A DNA stretch of 64,000 bases from Inonotus obliquus (lineage: Eukaryota; Basidiomycota; Agaricomycetes; Hymenochaetales; Hymenochaetaceae), in the NCBI GenBank assembly GCA_032164295.1, contig JAJHTX010000007.1, positions 1,710,501 through 1,774,500 of the forward strand, written 5' to 3'. Shown one piece after another: positions 1 to 12,812 of this stretch. The stretch's first letter is position 1. Each line of letters begins with the position of its first letter. The notes beneath the pieces are model-generated. The model saw nothing but the letters and a program-made list of their open reading frames with translations, was not told where the DNA came from and made no database searches. The position numbers and the translations under genes are program-made.

Positions 1-192
1 TGGATTTGCATAAGGAGAACAGAGAAATAAGTATTGAAATCAGACAACAAAGCGGCAAGAGTATACGACACTCGATACAAAAATATAACAGAGTACTATG
101 TCCACGCACCAAACCGAGTGAGGCAATATATACAAACACTAGCCACGACTATCACCAAGTCCAAGTAATTCCCTCAACCAACATTAACACCA

Positions 193-1461
193 TCATCGGT
201 CTCCACCAACACCAATTTGCCGTAGGTGATAAGCGCCATTCACGCCAACTGGTATCGCACCGTAAGGAGAACCAAGTGTATTGGAGAAGCCACCCATTCC
301 CTGACCAGGCGTAGGCAACGTGTTGGGAGCGCCACCATGAATACCAGGCCCGCCTAGACCCATACCTTGTTGCCCATTCGCCCCGGTTTGCTGCGATTGT
401 CCCTGCGAAACCATACCCACCTGGTCCCGTGGCGGCGTTCGTTCTCGCTCCGCAGTTGTCACAGCACTCCGTCCATATTGTACTAAACCATGAGCAGGCT
501 GTGTATCGTACGTCCCGTTTGTCAACTGCAAAGCTGTCTTGCCTAGTCCGTAAAGTTTTCCGATGTATTCAGAGTCGTCGAGAAGGTCTGGAGAGTATAT
601 TTGGCGCATTTTGAAGTAGACGTTAGCGGTTAGAAGGGAGTCTGAGCCGGCTTGGTGGACTGGCCCTATGCGGATGACCTGTGAAATATATGAGAATAAT
701 GCATGATGAGCAAAGATGCAGGCCACATACATCGAGGACCTTTGCCACGTCTTGTAACCCCCCTCGTAGCTTACATGACCGCATCATATATTTCACGTCG
801 TAAACCATCGGGAACCATAACGAGAACAGGTCGAAGAACTCTTCTTCAGCTGTCGGCAATGGAACGCAAGATAGTAGTTTGACGAGGTAACCAAAGTCGT
901 AACCGCTATTAAATCCTTGAGTCTCAGCACATTACGGATCCAAAAGAACAGCATACCTATGAAATGAGATCCACCTGGTCTCGTCCGTCAGCACCAGACC
1001 CGACGTGATGAGCAACTCAGCGAAGTCACTTGGCTGGATTCCTTCCGCAAGGTGCCGTTGGAAGTTGATCCCAGATTCTCGCAGAAGCTCTATCGAGTCG
1101 GGACTGAACATATCCCCCGACAGGTCAAAGTGAAAGTTGAACTGCCACGTGCAGACCTCCTCAGGCTGGTTACCCTCTGCATCGCTCAACGTCAAGCCGA
1201 TTTGGATGATTTTGAGAAGGTCGACATTACATCGCATGGTTTGGTAATGGTAGTCCGACGATGTCCGAAATGAACCTATCGGTCGTGCCACGACGCCGGG
1301 AAACTCTGTATCCTGTACATGAAGGTGTTAGTTCCGAGGGAAGCATGAAGACGAATGCCCTGTACCATGGCCACGTAAGGGTACCGCTCTATGTGTTCAC
1401 GGATGACACGCATCTCTGCGTCGAGGTTGGATGCCCATACCTCCCGTATTCGTGCCGCCAT
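193..1461 (-). CDS. POP2: CCR4-NOT deadenylase subunit CAF1/POP2
   Basis: Poly(A)-specific 3' exoribonuclease of the CCR4-NOT complex, which shortens mRNA tails in the cytoplasm (family knowledge). The ATG at 1461 gives MAARIREVWASNL; the next exon opens with DTEFPGVVARPIGSF, carrying the first two acidic residues of the DEDD active site. Further exons contain the FPMVYDVKYMM segment (third acidic residue) and HQAGSDSLLTA (fourth). The catalytic core is therefore complete, split by at least three short introns. After the core comes a low-complexity Gln/Gly/Pro-rich tail of about 110 residues, with repeats such as GQQGMGLGG, ending at the stop at 193-195. Such tails are common in basidiomycete orthologues and are probably disordered. 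Identification is secure; internal splice sites were only partly checked. Confidence 0.93.
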
Positions 1462-1800
1462 GCGGCTGCTGCTAGCAAGAGTGTGTGTTTGCTATTTCTC
1501 TTGTTGGAAAACCTTGTGGAATGTTGGAAAGGCGCGTTTGTCGATCACTGACAACTTGGCTTCGGTAATATGAACCCTTTTCAGGAAGGATTAGTCAGAA
1601 TGCATAAATCCAACAATATTATCTATTTCCACGACTTTATCAGAAGAGAAACAACTACAAATACAAAGCTGCATGCAAAAAATGAAATGAGGTGCGCTTG
1701 TAATCAGAATGTTCATGAATGCCATCAGAAAGTCCGTGTAGTGTCGCACGCGTAGAAAATGTCATTAAAAACTGGAATCCAAGGAACAAAAGGATACCCC
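1462..1800. other. Intergenic stretch between POP2 promoter and Kre9/Knh1-like gene 3' end
   Basis: Contains the 5' region of the minus-strand POP2 gene and the 3' flank of the minus-strand GPI protein gene. No additional gene or repeat is visible. Confidence 0.5.
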
Positions 1801-2748
1801 TTAGACAAGAATGAAAGCGCAAAGCACTAGGATCATTGACATCGCAAACTTCAAGGATGGTGTTTGTATAACGGAAGCGGAGGTGTCTGGCGCGGAGGTA
1901 CTCTCCGAAGCTGGTGCTGGTGCCGACCCGGACAGCAAGGTAGATGCCTGAGACGAAAGACTCTCGAGCGTAGCTGTCGTAGGAGATTCGATCGCGGTCG
2001 ACGCATCCGTAAACGTCACCACATGTGCGGAGCTAAGAGTTGGCAGCAAGGCTGTAGTCTCAGGTGAGGAGTCCAGCTCGGAAGTAGACGCTTCACTATC
2101 AGTACTTCCAGGCGCCTCAGAAGGGCTTGCAGAAACCGTCGGAGAAGGGGTGGAAGTGGAGTTCGTGATAGTAAACCTGTCTGATCTGTTACCGGAGTCT
2201 CCCATTACTGAGGATGGAAGAGCATCATTGATATGGCGGGGTAAGAGAATGGTCATGGGATACTCACAGACTATGATGTAGTCTATTCTCGGTTCGACAT
2301 CGGGAACTGTGATATCGACTGATCCACTTGTGATATTGAAGCCGGTTGCAAGCGGGCTATCTGAGAAGTTTGAACATATCAGAAGATGACCATGTGGTTG
2401 GAGGGATGTCGTTCCCACCAATCATCAAATTGAGACTGTCACTCGTATCGGTGAGGAAACCAAGCAAAACTCTTCCCAGCGGGTTCGTAATCTGCTCGGG
2501 CAAGTTCGATGTGTCCCTACGTAGCATTTAACAGGAGGTATGTAGAGGAGAAGATGATATACTCACCAGACGACAGTCTGAGTCTCGCCTATGACCCAAA
2601 CTGTTGTAGAATTTGGAACAAGGACAGGAGGACTGGCAACATCTCTCCGCGTCTCACTCACAATCACAGGACCACCTCCAACTAGCTGCGCAAGCCATAA
2701 CGCAGCGAAGAGGAGGATGACCTGGAAAGGGGTCATAGACGCGTGCAT
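1801..2748 (-). CDS. Kre9/Knh1-type Ser/Thr-rich GPI-anchored cell-surface protein
   Basis: Probable secreted, GPI-anchored wall protein. ATG at 2748 (or 2736) starts a signal peptide (core VILLFAALWLAQLVGG). The Kre9/KNH-like domain follows: VWVIGETQTVVWDTSNLP, then GRVLLGFL, SPLATGFNITSGSVDITVP and MGDSGNRSDRFTI. Three short introns are needed: after VVW, one of 57 nt at about 2,364-2,420 (GTGGGAAC...CTTCTCAG) and one after IIV. Removing them keeps the domain in frame. The second half is a Ser/Thr/Pro-rich stalk, and the C-terminus ends in a hydrophobic stretch (MSMILVLCAFILV), as in GPI signals. The family is associated with beta-1,6-glucan or wall assembly in yeasts; the role here is inferred. 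It is divergent from BZZ1 with about 190 bp between start codons. Confidence 0.8.
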
Positions 2749-2938
2749 CCTGCTGGTGTGAGCTGTCAGGTTGCTGAAAGAGAGATAAACCATAGTCTAT
2801 TAAGCGAGTATTTATATGCACAAGTTCATGATCGGCGTACTCCCACGGTGGTAGCCGTGAGTAGCCGTGCCACTCGGCACTGTTGGCCTTCGGCTCGCCG
2901 CCTTCATCACTCTCAGCTCAGCTTCATCTCCTTCCGCC
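2749..2938. promoter_or_regulatory. Compact divergent promoter shared by the Kre9/Knh1-like gene and BZZ1
   Basis: Only about 190 bp separate the two divergent start codons (2748 on minus, 2939 on plus). It contains a TATA-like element, seen as TATTTATATG near 2,809-2,818. No specific binding site is claimed. Confidence 0.4.
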
Positions 2939-5938
2939 ATGTCATCAGGCAAACTTTACGGCGACGATTTACTCGTATGTACTCATTTCAAAAAAAAACA
3001 GACTGTTGCTCATTATTCTGGTGTAGGACCAAGTAGATCGAATCTCCGCTCTTTCTGATGCCCAGCTTGGCTTGCTCAGTGACGTGCGTTCAGACTTGCT
3101 ATGCATACTGTACATGACCGCGTGACTTCTGCATGGATAGATTAGGGAAATATACAAAGAAAGATCAGTTCTGGAAAAGGAGTACTCAACAAAGTTGGCC
3201 GTCTTAGCGAAGAAAGCAGCAGACAGGAAGGCTAAGAGGATGGCATCGCTTGTCGTGGGCGATGACCCCTCGGTTGCGTGGGGCGAGGATACTGTACGTT
3301 TGAGGTGCGCGATTCACTGCGTCAACCATCCATCCATACCGCTAACCCGACTGAAGCACTCTGGACAACGCATACGGTCAACTCGTTAGCTCTCTGGATA
3401 GCATTGCACAAGACCATTCGTCCCTTTCCGATGCACTCATTTCGCAAGTTGCGGATGCAACGAAGGTGCTGGAGAAGAAGCATGAAGACATGAAAACAAA
3501 GGTCCGTTCGTAGGTACGGTGCTAGGAGTGCTCATTAACGAGTGAGAATACAGCAATATCAATTTTATCAGAAGCTCCTTTCTGAAAGAGATAAGGTGTA
3601 TGCCGACAGACAGAAGGCAAGCTGTTTATACTCAACCTCGACTTATTTAGCTTATACTCCCCGATCCTATTTTAGACAAAACAAAAGGTTCGAGTAAAGT
3701 TGTTCTTTGCGTAATTTGTGGCTGACGTGACGCGTCAGTACGATGAGGAATGCTTGGAGATCGATTCCTATCGCAAGAAGCAGGTAAATATCACTTAATT
3801 GATCAAGGTTCATTACTTGAGATACGGGTAAAGCATACGCACGTCAGGATCGTTCGACAGACGACAGACATGCCAGCCGCGCTGCGAAGCAGTTTGAGGC
3901 TCAAAAGATAGACATGCAGAATTGCAAGAAGTGCGTCCATCATTAGGGCTCCTTGGGAAGCAGCGTACTGAGCATGTATGCAGTACGTACTTGATATCGA
4001 CCGCTATTGCCAACCGAACGAAGAATAAGTTCTATCAAGAAGATTTGCCTCTAATCGAGAATGTGGGTAGCTTTACCGGCTAGCAGTGTCCACCCGTCTC
4101 ATGTTCTTCTAGGACTTCCGTAAGGTTCAAGCATTCCTTGTAGTGGCTATCCTAATCACTTCCTTAGAGCGACTGCAGGCAAATATCATCTCCGGGCTTA
4201 TCTCCATTCTCGTTCAGGCACAGCAAATCCACGCATCTCACCTCACGACGCTGCAAAACCGAGTGAACACAACCCGTGAGGCTTTGGAAAACGTGAATCC
4301 TACGCCAGATCAAGATCTGTATATCACATACAACATCCGCGCATTCAGTGTTCCTAACGACTGGGGCTGGGAGCCGTGTGCTGGATATTATGATACAGGC
4401 GAAATGGTCGTGGAGCCTGAGCCGAAGGTAGTCCTCCAGAATAAGCTCTCGCGATGCCGAGAAAAGCTTGACGAAGTTAACGGGCTTATCAATTCTAAGA
4501 GTATGTTGTTCGATGTTATATACACCTGATTCAAAGCGTAACGACTCCACCTTTGGCAGAGAAGGACGTTGACAAGCTGACTAATATTGTGACCTCTTAC
4601 ATGACCAACCGTAGTCTGGGCTCGGTTGATGACATAATGAACGTACGTGCTACTTCCTGTCTTTCTGTCTTATCTAGGATGTCAATCGTTTCGTAGGACT
4701 ATCTCGGCGTTCAACATCAGCTCACACTTTTTGAATTCTCCGCGACAGTATTGAGCGCAGAGATAGACATCATCCGTGATGCCCTAGGAGGTCCGTAATC
4801 AAGCTTGCTGTATCTATCCTTTCGTGCTCATTGCAAGACTACATCTCAGGTGACGAGGGCTCACAAAGTCCGCACAACTTCAAGTCAACATCTTTCTCCA
4901 TCCCGACCACATGCGGATATTGCAAGGTACAAGGAATTGATAGTTGTGGGTAGAAATATTTTAACGTGTCCTGTAGTCTTCCATATGGGGTTTGACAAAG
5001 CAAGGGAAGACCTGCAGGACCTGTGGGCTTTGTGTACATGCGAAATGCGAGCTGAAAGTGCCAGCCAATTGCGGTGGGGGCGGAGAGCGCCCAACTAGAA
5101 GTCTCAACAATACTGTCCCCGATGCCGATCTTTCAAGAGCAGATTCCCGAGGTACTGTGTCACCTTCGTACCTTGTTAATGCTCAATTGTGATTAAATTT
5201 TACATACCTAGCGTCAATAATCTCGCAAGCCTCGGTTTCTTCGGTACAGAGTCCTTCCTCTTTCTCCCGTCCTCATGCTGTGGCCGAGGAATCCTACCCA
5301 CAAGCACGTGTACTCTACGATTTCATACCATCATCCCCGTTCGAGCTCGCCATCACTGGTGTGTAATAGTTCAAAGAGCATCTAACTCATACACTAATAC
5401 GCGGAAATTTATTAAAAGAGGGCGTGACTGTTCAAGTGATAGAAGACGACGATGGTTCAGGCTGGGTCAAAGTTGCGGATCTGCATGGCGGTAAAGGTCT
5501 TGTTCCTGCCTCATATATTGAAATAATCGAGGGCAAAACCGCTCCGTCTGTTCCTGCGACAACGAAGCCGAAAGTACGGGGATCCGGGAAACATGGTGAG
5601 TCGACTAGATTCGTTGCACCGCGCGCATGTATGCCAACTCTCCGCTGCAGTTCGAGGAGTATACCCGTACCAAGCAACTGGCCCTGACGAGATTAACATT
5701 GAGGAGGGTGGAATGTATGAGCTTTCCTCTGGTGCGGGTGGTGGGACAAACTATGCGGATGGATGGTGGGAAGGTTGGTCTTAATAGTACTGTATTCTCA
5801 TCCACGTATCCTAATTATGCGCTTCTTGCAGGCTATGACTCCTCTGGCAGGAAAGGCATATTCCCTAGTAACTATGTGAGTTCTACTCCTGGTGGTCTCG
5901 GTATAAGAAGGCTGAGTCGTCTTTTAAGGTCGAACTAG
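2939..5938 (+). CDS. BZZ1: BZZ1-like F-BAR / C1 / double-SH3 endocytosis protein
   Basis: Actin-patch adaptor that links membrane curvature to actin nucleation through WASP (family knowledge). ATG at 2939 gives MSSGKLYGDDLL. The F-BAR region is spread over many small exons (about 3.0-4.8 kb), with coiled-coil pieces such as LEKKHEDMKTK. A C1 (DAG-type zinc) domain follows near 4,880-5,070, with CGYCK and then TCRTCGLCVHAKCELKVPANC-type Cys/His spacing. Two SH3 domains follow: ARVLYDFIPSSPFELAI...GLVPASYIEI (about 5,300-5,530) and VRGVYPYQATGPDEINIEEG...GIFPSNYV (about 5,655-5,875). Domain order F-BAR, C1, SH3, SH3 matches filamentous-fungal Bzz1. The stop is at 5,936-5,938 after a short basic tail. 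Intron count is high (more than ten); exact boundaries were not all resolved. Confidence 0.88.
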
Positions 5939-6758
5939 TGTAGTAGAAGGACATAATGCAGCACATGGCTTTTTACAACCGTGTGGCTGATATCATAACT
6001 ATCGTGATTCATAATTCACTTATAGCCTACACCCTTATCTCACATCAAAACCTTTGAATTTGTGTATTTACATAACTTGTTAAGTTAATGGTGTTTGATT
6101 AAGGACTGCTAGTGTCAAGAAAGGGCGATTCCAATCAAGAACTTCTAAATATGTACATGTAGATATAGTATGGCTAGGGTTAGGGCCCTTTAGGAGCCAA
6201 AAAGAATAGAGGCCCACCCAGCCCGAGGGCCGGAGCAGGACAGGGAAATATTCCGGTAGTGCATACGGCATATACCGCATACAAACCACGGGACTCCTCT
6301 GTAAGGACAAGGTCGCCGTGCTATGGAAGCGCCCCATGGCCCGCATCCCCAAGACTGGAAGGGGGAAACGCCGCCAAGGTAAGTATGAAGAAAACCTCTC
6401 ACGAACAGTAGGCACTCTGTATATATACTTCTGCTAAAGGACGTGCACGGCCCCTTTCCACGCCTACAAGTACACTTGGAACTTGTCAAGTGACGCCAGA
6501 GTTCATTTGAGAAAATACGGGAAAAAAGCCAACTGCCAACATGCGCAATTCTCCGAGTCCCGCAATCTTTTAAAACGATTCGTTGAACCTTGACTTTCTT
6601 TACGGAAGAAGAATCATTTTCTCAAGAAGAATGCGGCAACTTCCGCCACAAGCAAATCCGAATTTCCGATGTACTTCACAGGTTGGCATCTACAGTCGGT
6701 CATAGACTTGTAGACTCGTAGACATTCGACGAAGTATACTGCAAGGTCAGTTTGTACA
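5939..6758. other. Intergenic region, BZZ1 3' flank and decarboxylase promoter
   Basis: No gene is recognised. A short direct repeat, TAGGGTTAGGG, lies near 6,174-6,186; it is too short to call a telomeric tract. Confidence 0.5.
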
Positions 6759-8920
6759 ATGCCGTTGGACATCGAAGGGTGAGCGTCGCATCTTCCGATC
6801 TAATCCATCCAGAGGAATCTGAATGAGATAAGCTTTCGCAAAGCGGGTTATCAAGCTATAGATCGTATCTGTGATTTCTATTATAACCTGGAGAAACGTG
6901 GTCCAACTGCTGATGTGGAGCCTGGATACCTCCGAAAGGCGCTTCCTGGTCCGTGAACTTTGCTGGTCTTTCGTGATATCAGTTGACGAACGTGCGGTTT
7001 AGATCACGTACCCGAGCACGGAGAAGACTTTCAAGAGATTGCTGATGATTATTTGAAGCTAATTCAACCGGGTCAGTCCATCGTGACCTTTGAGACTGGG
7101 AGAGAATACTGAAGGATTTGTCGTAGGCTTGACAATCTGGCAACACCCATCATTTTTTGCATATTTTCCCACTGCGGCCACTTTTGAAGGTACTTTGGGG
7201 GATCTGTATGCAGCCGCTATACCGAACCCAGGATTCAACGTGTGTCCAGGTTATACAGCAGTTGATTGCTTCTTACAATTTCTTCCAGTGGGAATGTAGC
7301 CCTGCTTGTACCGAGCTCGAAGCAGTTGTAATGGACTGGGCTGCCAAGCTCTTCGGGCTTGACGAAGCATTTTATAACGAGCTCGGCAAAGGCGGAGGTG
7401 TCATACAGGTCTCAAGCATATCAGCTCACTTGGATAATCGGGTTTAATCTTCCTTTCTGTTGACTAAACAGACAACAGCGTCGGATTCGGGCCTTGTGGC
7501 CATCGTAGCGGCACGCTCCGCATACACCCGAACACACCCCGAAATTAATATTGGAAATCTCGTCATTTATACGACCACGCAGACGCATTCACTTGGGAAG
7601 AAAGCTGCTCTGATTCTTGGTCTTCGTGAAAGGGCTCTTGAAGTGACTCTTGAAGATTCATTTTCTTTGAGAGGCACTACGTTACGAGCTGCTTTGGAAG
7701 AAGATACAAAGGCTGGGCTGCATCCGTTCGTATTAGGTGAGACACCTCCGCTCATGATGCTGAGGGAGAATAGTTCCTCCGAAGGGACCAAAACAACATG
7801 TCGGAGTGCTTTTCGCAGTTTGATGTGAATCCGAGAGTCGGCGTGCCTATTGTGTTACATATAAGGATGTGCTGACAGGATGGTTCTCAATTCAAGTTGC
7901 TACGGTCGGAACCACATCATCTGGTGCTATCGATAATTTGACGGAAATATCTGAAGTCGGCAAGTCCTACTTCGCTTTGTTCTTCGAGAGGGTTATGCCG
8001 ATGCAAGGGATTTATAGCTCGGGATTACCCTGCTCTATGGATACATGTCGATGCTGCATGGGCGGGGGTGACACTAGCTTGTCCAGAATACAGGGAAACA
8101 TGTTATCTCGACGAAATCAACAAATCCGCCGATTCGTTTTGCGTTAACTTCCATAAGGTAAGTATTCCAACTTCAACGGATGCCGGACCTTTTAAACATA
8201 CTCAATTATACTTCACGTACTAGTGGGGACTAGTCAATTTCGATTGTTCCGGCCTTTGGGTCAGAGATAGACGGCGCTTGATCGATGCTCTGGATATCAC
8301 TCCTGAGTTCCTTCGGTCAAAGCACGGTGATGAAGGTAGGCAACTTCGGATGATCTGTCGGAGGAATACTATCGATTGACGAGACGTTATCTGACAAGGA
8401 ACGGTCATTGACTATCGAAACTGGCATCTGAGCCTCGGTCGTCGATTCCGATCTTTGAAGCTCTGGTTTGTTCTTCGTAGTTATGGAGTGCAAGGGTACC
8501 AAGATTACATGCGGAAGGTATCGTCTCGGGGATTCCTAACCGTCACGAAATAAAACTCATCCCTCAATTCAATTTCTTCAGACAATTTCTCTTACTGACC
8601 GGTTTGCTTCTCTCGTCCGCTCCTCGGAGGAACTTTCGTTAGTTACCGTACCGTCTTTTGCCATCAGCGTCTTCCACGTTTCGGCACCCGCCAATTATGA
8701 AGATTCCCTCTCGGTGCAGAACAGATTGACGCAAAATCTTTACAAGAGACTGGAGGAGCGCAGAGATATGAGACTCACGAAGACGATCCTAAACGGCATA
8801 GCTAGTATCCGTTTTGCTGTTGGATCCTTCAACACGGAAGAAAGGCATATCGATAATGCATTCCAAATTATATTGAATGAAGCTCGTATAGTTGTTGCTG
8901 AAGATTTACCAGCCAATTAG
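6759..8920 (+). CDS. Aromatic-L-amino-acid decarboxylase (PLP group II)
   Basis: PLP-dependent decarboxylase of the DOPA/tryptophan/tyrosine decarboxylase family; it would turn an aromatic L-amino acid into the amine and CO2. ATG at 6759 (MPLDIEG). Conserved blocks in order: [101 protein letters not shown] (Asp contacting the PLP pyridine) and [12 protein letters not shown] with the Schiff-base lysine just before an intron at about 8,157. The reading frame is intact across ten introns. The intron at 7,960-8,017 begins GCAAGT (GC-AG) and is required to join EV to ARDYPALW. Length (about 500 residues) is normal. Substrate cannot be told from sequence; no secondary-metabolite genes flank it. Confidence 0.9.
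7960..8017 (+). other. GC-AG intron in the aromatic amino-acid decarboxylase gene
   Basis: The 58-nt intron starts GCAAGTCC and ends TTTATAG. Only this splice restores GAA GTC GCT CGG GAT TAC (EVARDY), matching the family. No GT donor here gives an open frame with that motif. Confidence 0.75.
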
Positions 8921-11900
8921 CTAACCTCGGTGTAGATAAACTTCTGCGATACCAGTTTAGTTGTACTCAATGATTCCCCTCGAATGTCCTTTGATCCAGC
9001 ATATGATAGAATGTAGCTTTCCGAGTAGCTTTTCTATGTGTTCTGGAAAAAATTCCCCAGTGGGAAGGTCGCAACCCGCAACATGGCGCGCATCGGAGAT
9101 GTGCGCGACGCGAGAAGCTGTCAAACCAGGAACACCTTAGCCGGCAACGTATAAAACTCTGAACTCAAGTTATTCGATTTTGCATCAAAAACCGCCCACG
9201 AACGGAGAGGTCTATCGAGGAGGATGCAGGAGACAAAAGCGACTTGTATTGATCAATACGAATGAAATCGATGTCCGAGAAACACGGCTACGAGTGAGCC
9301 CCTGGGTAAGGGTCGAGCTCGATCACCTCCGGGCTTCCTTCGCAGGCAATGCGGCACGGCTAAGAAGCAGGAGATGAGCAGAACTTGACCCTCTTCCAGA
9401 GCTGTCTGTTCGCCGGGTTTCAAGTTGATGATTGCAATTGTAACGGGCCAAACTTCGCACGGCCAAGACTAGGATGACTGACTAATGATTTCCCCAAGCC
9501 CACATTGGTCATCATCCATCTCCTACAACCTCCACGACGGCCACAATACACGGTACCCACTTTGACCCACCACTGTGCTGATTACGCTTGCTATTATCTA
9601 CCGAGTTATTTTAGGGGAAGCCATTGTGGCAAGGACAACTTGTACTCACCTCCAGTATCGGCGATGATTAAGATTGTTGGATAACGAATGACCAGCGGAG
9701 ACCCAGTATAACCAGGTGGGCCCCTTCGTGACGAACATGCCACTCGCGCCTGCTTCTATGTTGACTAGACCATCTTCAGATTCCAACTTATTACATAGCC
9801 CTGCAGCATGTGATACCGAGAAGAAAGGCTCTCGCCGTGGTTATCTGATCAGCAGACGACCCACGGTAGGTAGCTATAATGTCCACCCCTTTTCAACGAA
9901 CGGCCCGCTTCTTTCCATGCTAAGCAAGTAAGTCCTAAATGCTAACGGCTCGACGTGGAGCCCTGTGCTTTTGTCTCTGGCCTCACCGATAATGATCACC
10001 GACCGGAACGTTCGACACTTGCTGGCGTCGTCGTCGTCAATCGGATCGGAACGGCCTCACAGTTTCCGGGCGCATCAGAGCCTTGGAATTCTGTCATGGC
10101 GGACGAAGGAGGCGCAGGGGAGTTCTTGACTCGCCGGAAGAGACTGAGTGCGTGAAAAGGAGCAGAGGGCACGAGTCTGCTGGGTGAAAACGTACCGAAG
10201 AGGAGCTCTCCTTATATATCGTTATCGCACACCATGACATTGGAGGAGTGAAGCGGAGACTAAATTTTTGCCAGGATTGCGTTCTGATCGCTTGTCGTCC
10301 AATGTCCTCACAGAAACGTGCCACTCAAGCTTCCGGAAAGCTTCGCACACTCCTTTCTGGGCGTTTGTCCCGCCGGGAAGTGAATGTTTCACTAGCAGTT
10401 AAGAGGATAGTCCGACATCACCTTCTCCGTTCACACCGCTCGTGCCCACCCGCTTCCTCATGAATGGGTCTCTATATTCGGGTGTTTATCTATCTGTTCA
10501 GGTTACTGTTCTCGCATGCATCCTGTTGACTTGTCTGGTTCGCTTAACACTTCTAGGTGCTCAACAGGCTCGTCTTCTACTCAGTTGCGCGGCAAGCTTC
10601 AGGTTGGCGTGCACTTTCCCTGGCTGATTGACGGCTCAATCAGAAGTCAAAGGGACACCGTGATGGGTCACTCCGATTGGAAATGTGGCGCTTGACGAGT
10701 CGATTGAGTCGCATCTTAGGGCGTCTGTATTACCATCTGGTCTCTGAAAAGCGCCGACGATTTAGGTCAGAACCAGCATGCTTCCCAACTAGATCTCAGC
10801 CAAGACCACGGATGCAGACGCATGTCAACGGAAAGGTCGTCCTTCACGCGTTTAGAGGGGAGGTTCGTAACAAGGCGATAAAAAATCCGACCAGAGAGGC
10901 CAAGGGCCACCCCTTTCTCCCATGAGCTACGCCTCAAAGTCGCTGGAAGTACGGCATACCCGCATGGAAAACGCCCTATTTATTACCCGGTCAATGTATA
11001 ATTAGGAACAAAACACCACTGGTGGCAATTGAACATTCAAAATACCGATGTCGAGTTCCTTACACCTTTACAAATCTGAATAAATACTAAAGCACAGTCT
11101 ACGTGCCTATCAGTCAGTCCAGTATCCGCATTCCGATGCCCTTCTAAGGACCTTAACAGGTACAAAAGCCCTATTTATGTGTAAATATTTATCCTCACAG
11201 TTTCCCAAGGTTTGCCTTGATTCCTCGGTCTCGGGGAATGGATATGACCACTTCTGGGCGGCTATCTAGACATCACTTAGCCGCTAATTTCGGGTTTGTG
11301 AGCCTTGGAGGACATCAATTATGTGGTTTCAGACGAAATTAGGAGCTGATGCCAAAAACAGCTTCGCGGAACCTTTATAGTCGTTTCAGGTTCCCTGTGA
11401 GAAGCGAGACAAAGTGTATTTCTAGCTAGTTTCCAAACCGAATTTATGGCGTACGTCCCGTCACCCACTACTCGATCATTATAATGCGAGCTTTCTGGTG
11501 ACTCGAGTTAGCCTTTCAGCCGTCAAACTGGATTATTGTTCTTGACCTCGAATAACTGGACTAGAGGTCCACACGAGCCGGCGAACTCGGAAAACCGACT
11601 TATTCGCCGTCTAATTGTAATAGAAGTTACGGAGAGATTCGACATTCGAATTAAATTTAGGGTCGGTCCGTTAAGCTTCCGATCTCCACAAGCCACATTC
11701 CTCTTATGAGAGAGATGCATGCCGCTGCAATGAGGAAACTGAGTCTAGGGAAAAGTCATGGATAAGCTCGCTCTTGGACCAACGTAAGTACTATTTAAAT
11801 TGTTCGGATACCGCCTGAGTCCGGTACGATCTGTTGGTAGGTTACTCAGCTACACTTACGCATCAAAATCGGACTTGAGGGCTTCTTGCTGACCCAAAAT

Positions 11901-12812
11901 CGACATTATATTTCTAGTCCGCGGCAGTGGACTCGGGGAGATCGGCGTGATCGACGGTGATGAGCAAAACCTCTTTAGGAGGATCCACATCTTGGAATAT
12001 AATGTTTCTTGGATCGACTCATTTTCAATTCTGAAAGTCTAATGTCAACCTCAATACGATTATCGATCCGAACAGCAAACTATATACAACCAAGTTTCTC
12101 GATCTGACGTTTAGGCTTGCAATGCATTTGTCAAATTTGAAGACGGATTGCGTTATTAGCAATGGACTCTGTTATTATTATGCTGTCAAGCATTGGCATT
12201 TCGGGTCTCATGATTCTTTCATTGGCTCGGCTTGTAATCCCATACTATCTCCACATAACTGTATCCACCAAATCCACCAAGAGATAGGAAAGCGAACTGG
12301 ATTCATGCATGCATGCAGCAAAAAAGAAGTGAAGGACAGGGTGATGATGTAAGCCAAGATTATCCGATATTCATGCCGCAGTCCGAAATTCAAGGAAGGA
12401 AGCGATGAAGTTCGGTACCATGAGAAATGACATATCTCAAATCATACTTCTTGTATTCAATTCATGTTTAAGGTGTAAAATGGCAGCACAGCGGCAATAC
12501 AAGCAACGTAATCTAGTACAAGCCGTTCCCGACGGATAGTAGTGTCGTACTGTATAGCATAATGGCTTGTAGGAAAACAAGTAAGAAGGTGTTACAAATA
12601 CAAAGCGATTTTTCGTTTATCTTCTTTGTTATTCGAAGCCCCGCGTCTATGAGGTGTCGATCGCATAGCGATGCGTGCGGGGGTGGTATCCTGCGACCGT
12701 GAAAAACAATATAAAGCGCTGATACCCACAAAGGAACAAAAAAGCCCAAAGAAATAAACCCAAAGAGGCGTATATACGGATAGAAATAAAGGTTATTGAC
12801 TTTGTTCGGTAC
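8921..12812. other. 3.9-kb gene-poor region with possible decayed coding fragments
   Basis: No intact gene was recognised. On the minus strand there are open segments of plausible protein character: about 9,240-9,470 (containing WPVTIAIINLKPGEQTALEE), about 9,660-9,745 (GYTGSPLVIRYPTILIIADT, ending at a GTGAGT donor) and about 9,990-10,095 (MTEFQGSDAPGNCEAVP). They may be exons of one decayed or unrecognised minus-strand gene. From 10.3 to 12.8 kb nothing convincing was seen: no repeat array and no tRNA. Confidence 0.3.

Noticed and set aside
6170..6190. Telomere-like TAGGGTTAGGG
   Set aside because: Only about two units, surrounded by genes; chance occurrence is likely.
7950..8150. Apparent frameshift in the aromatic amino-acid decarboxylase
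   Set aside because: Resolved by a GC-AG intron; the gene is intact.
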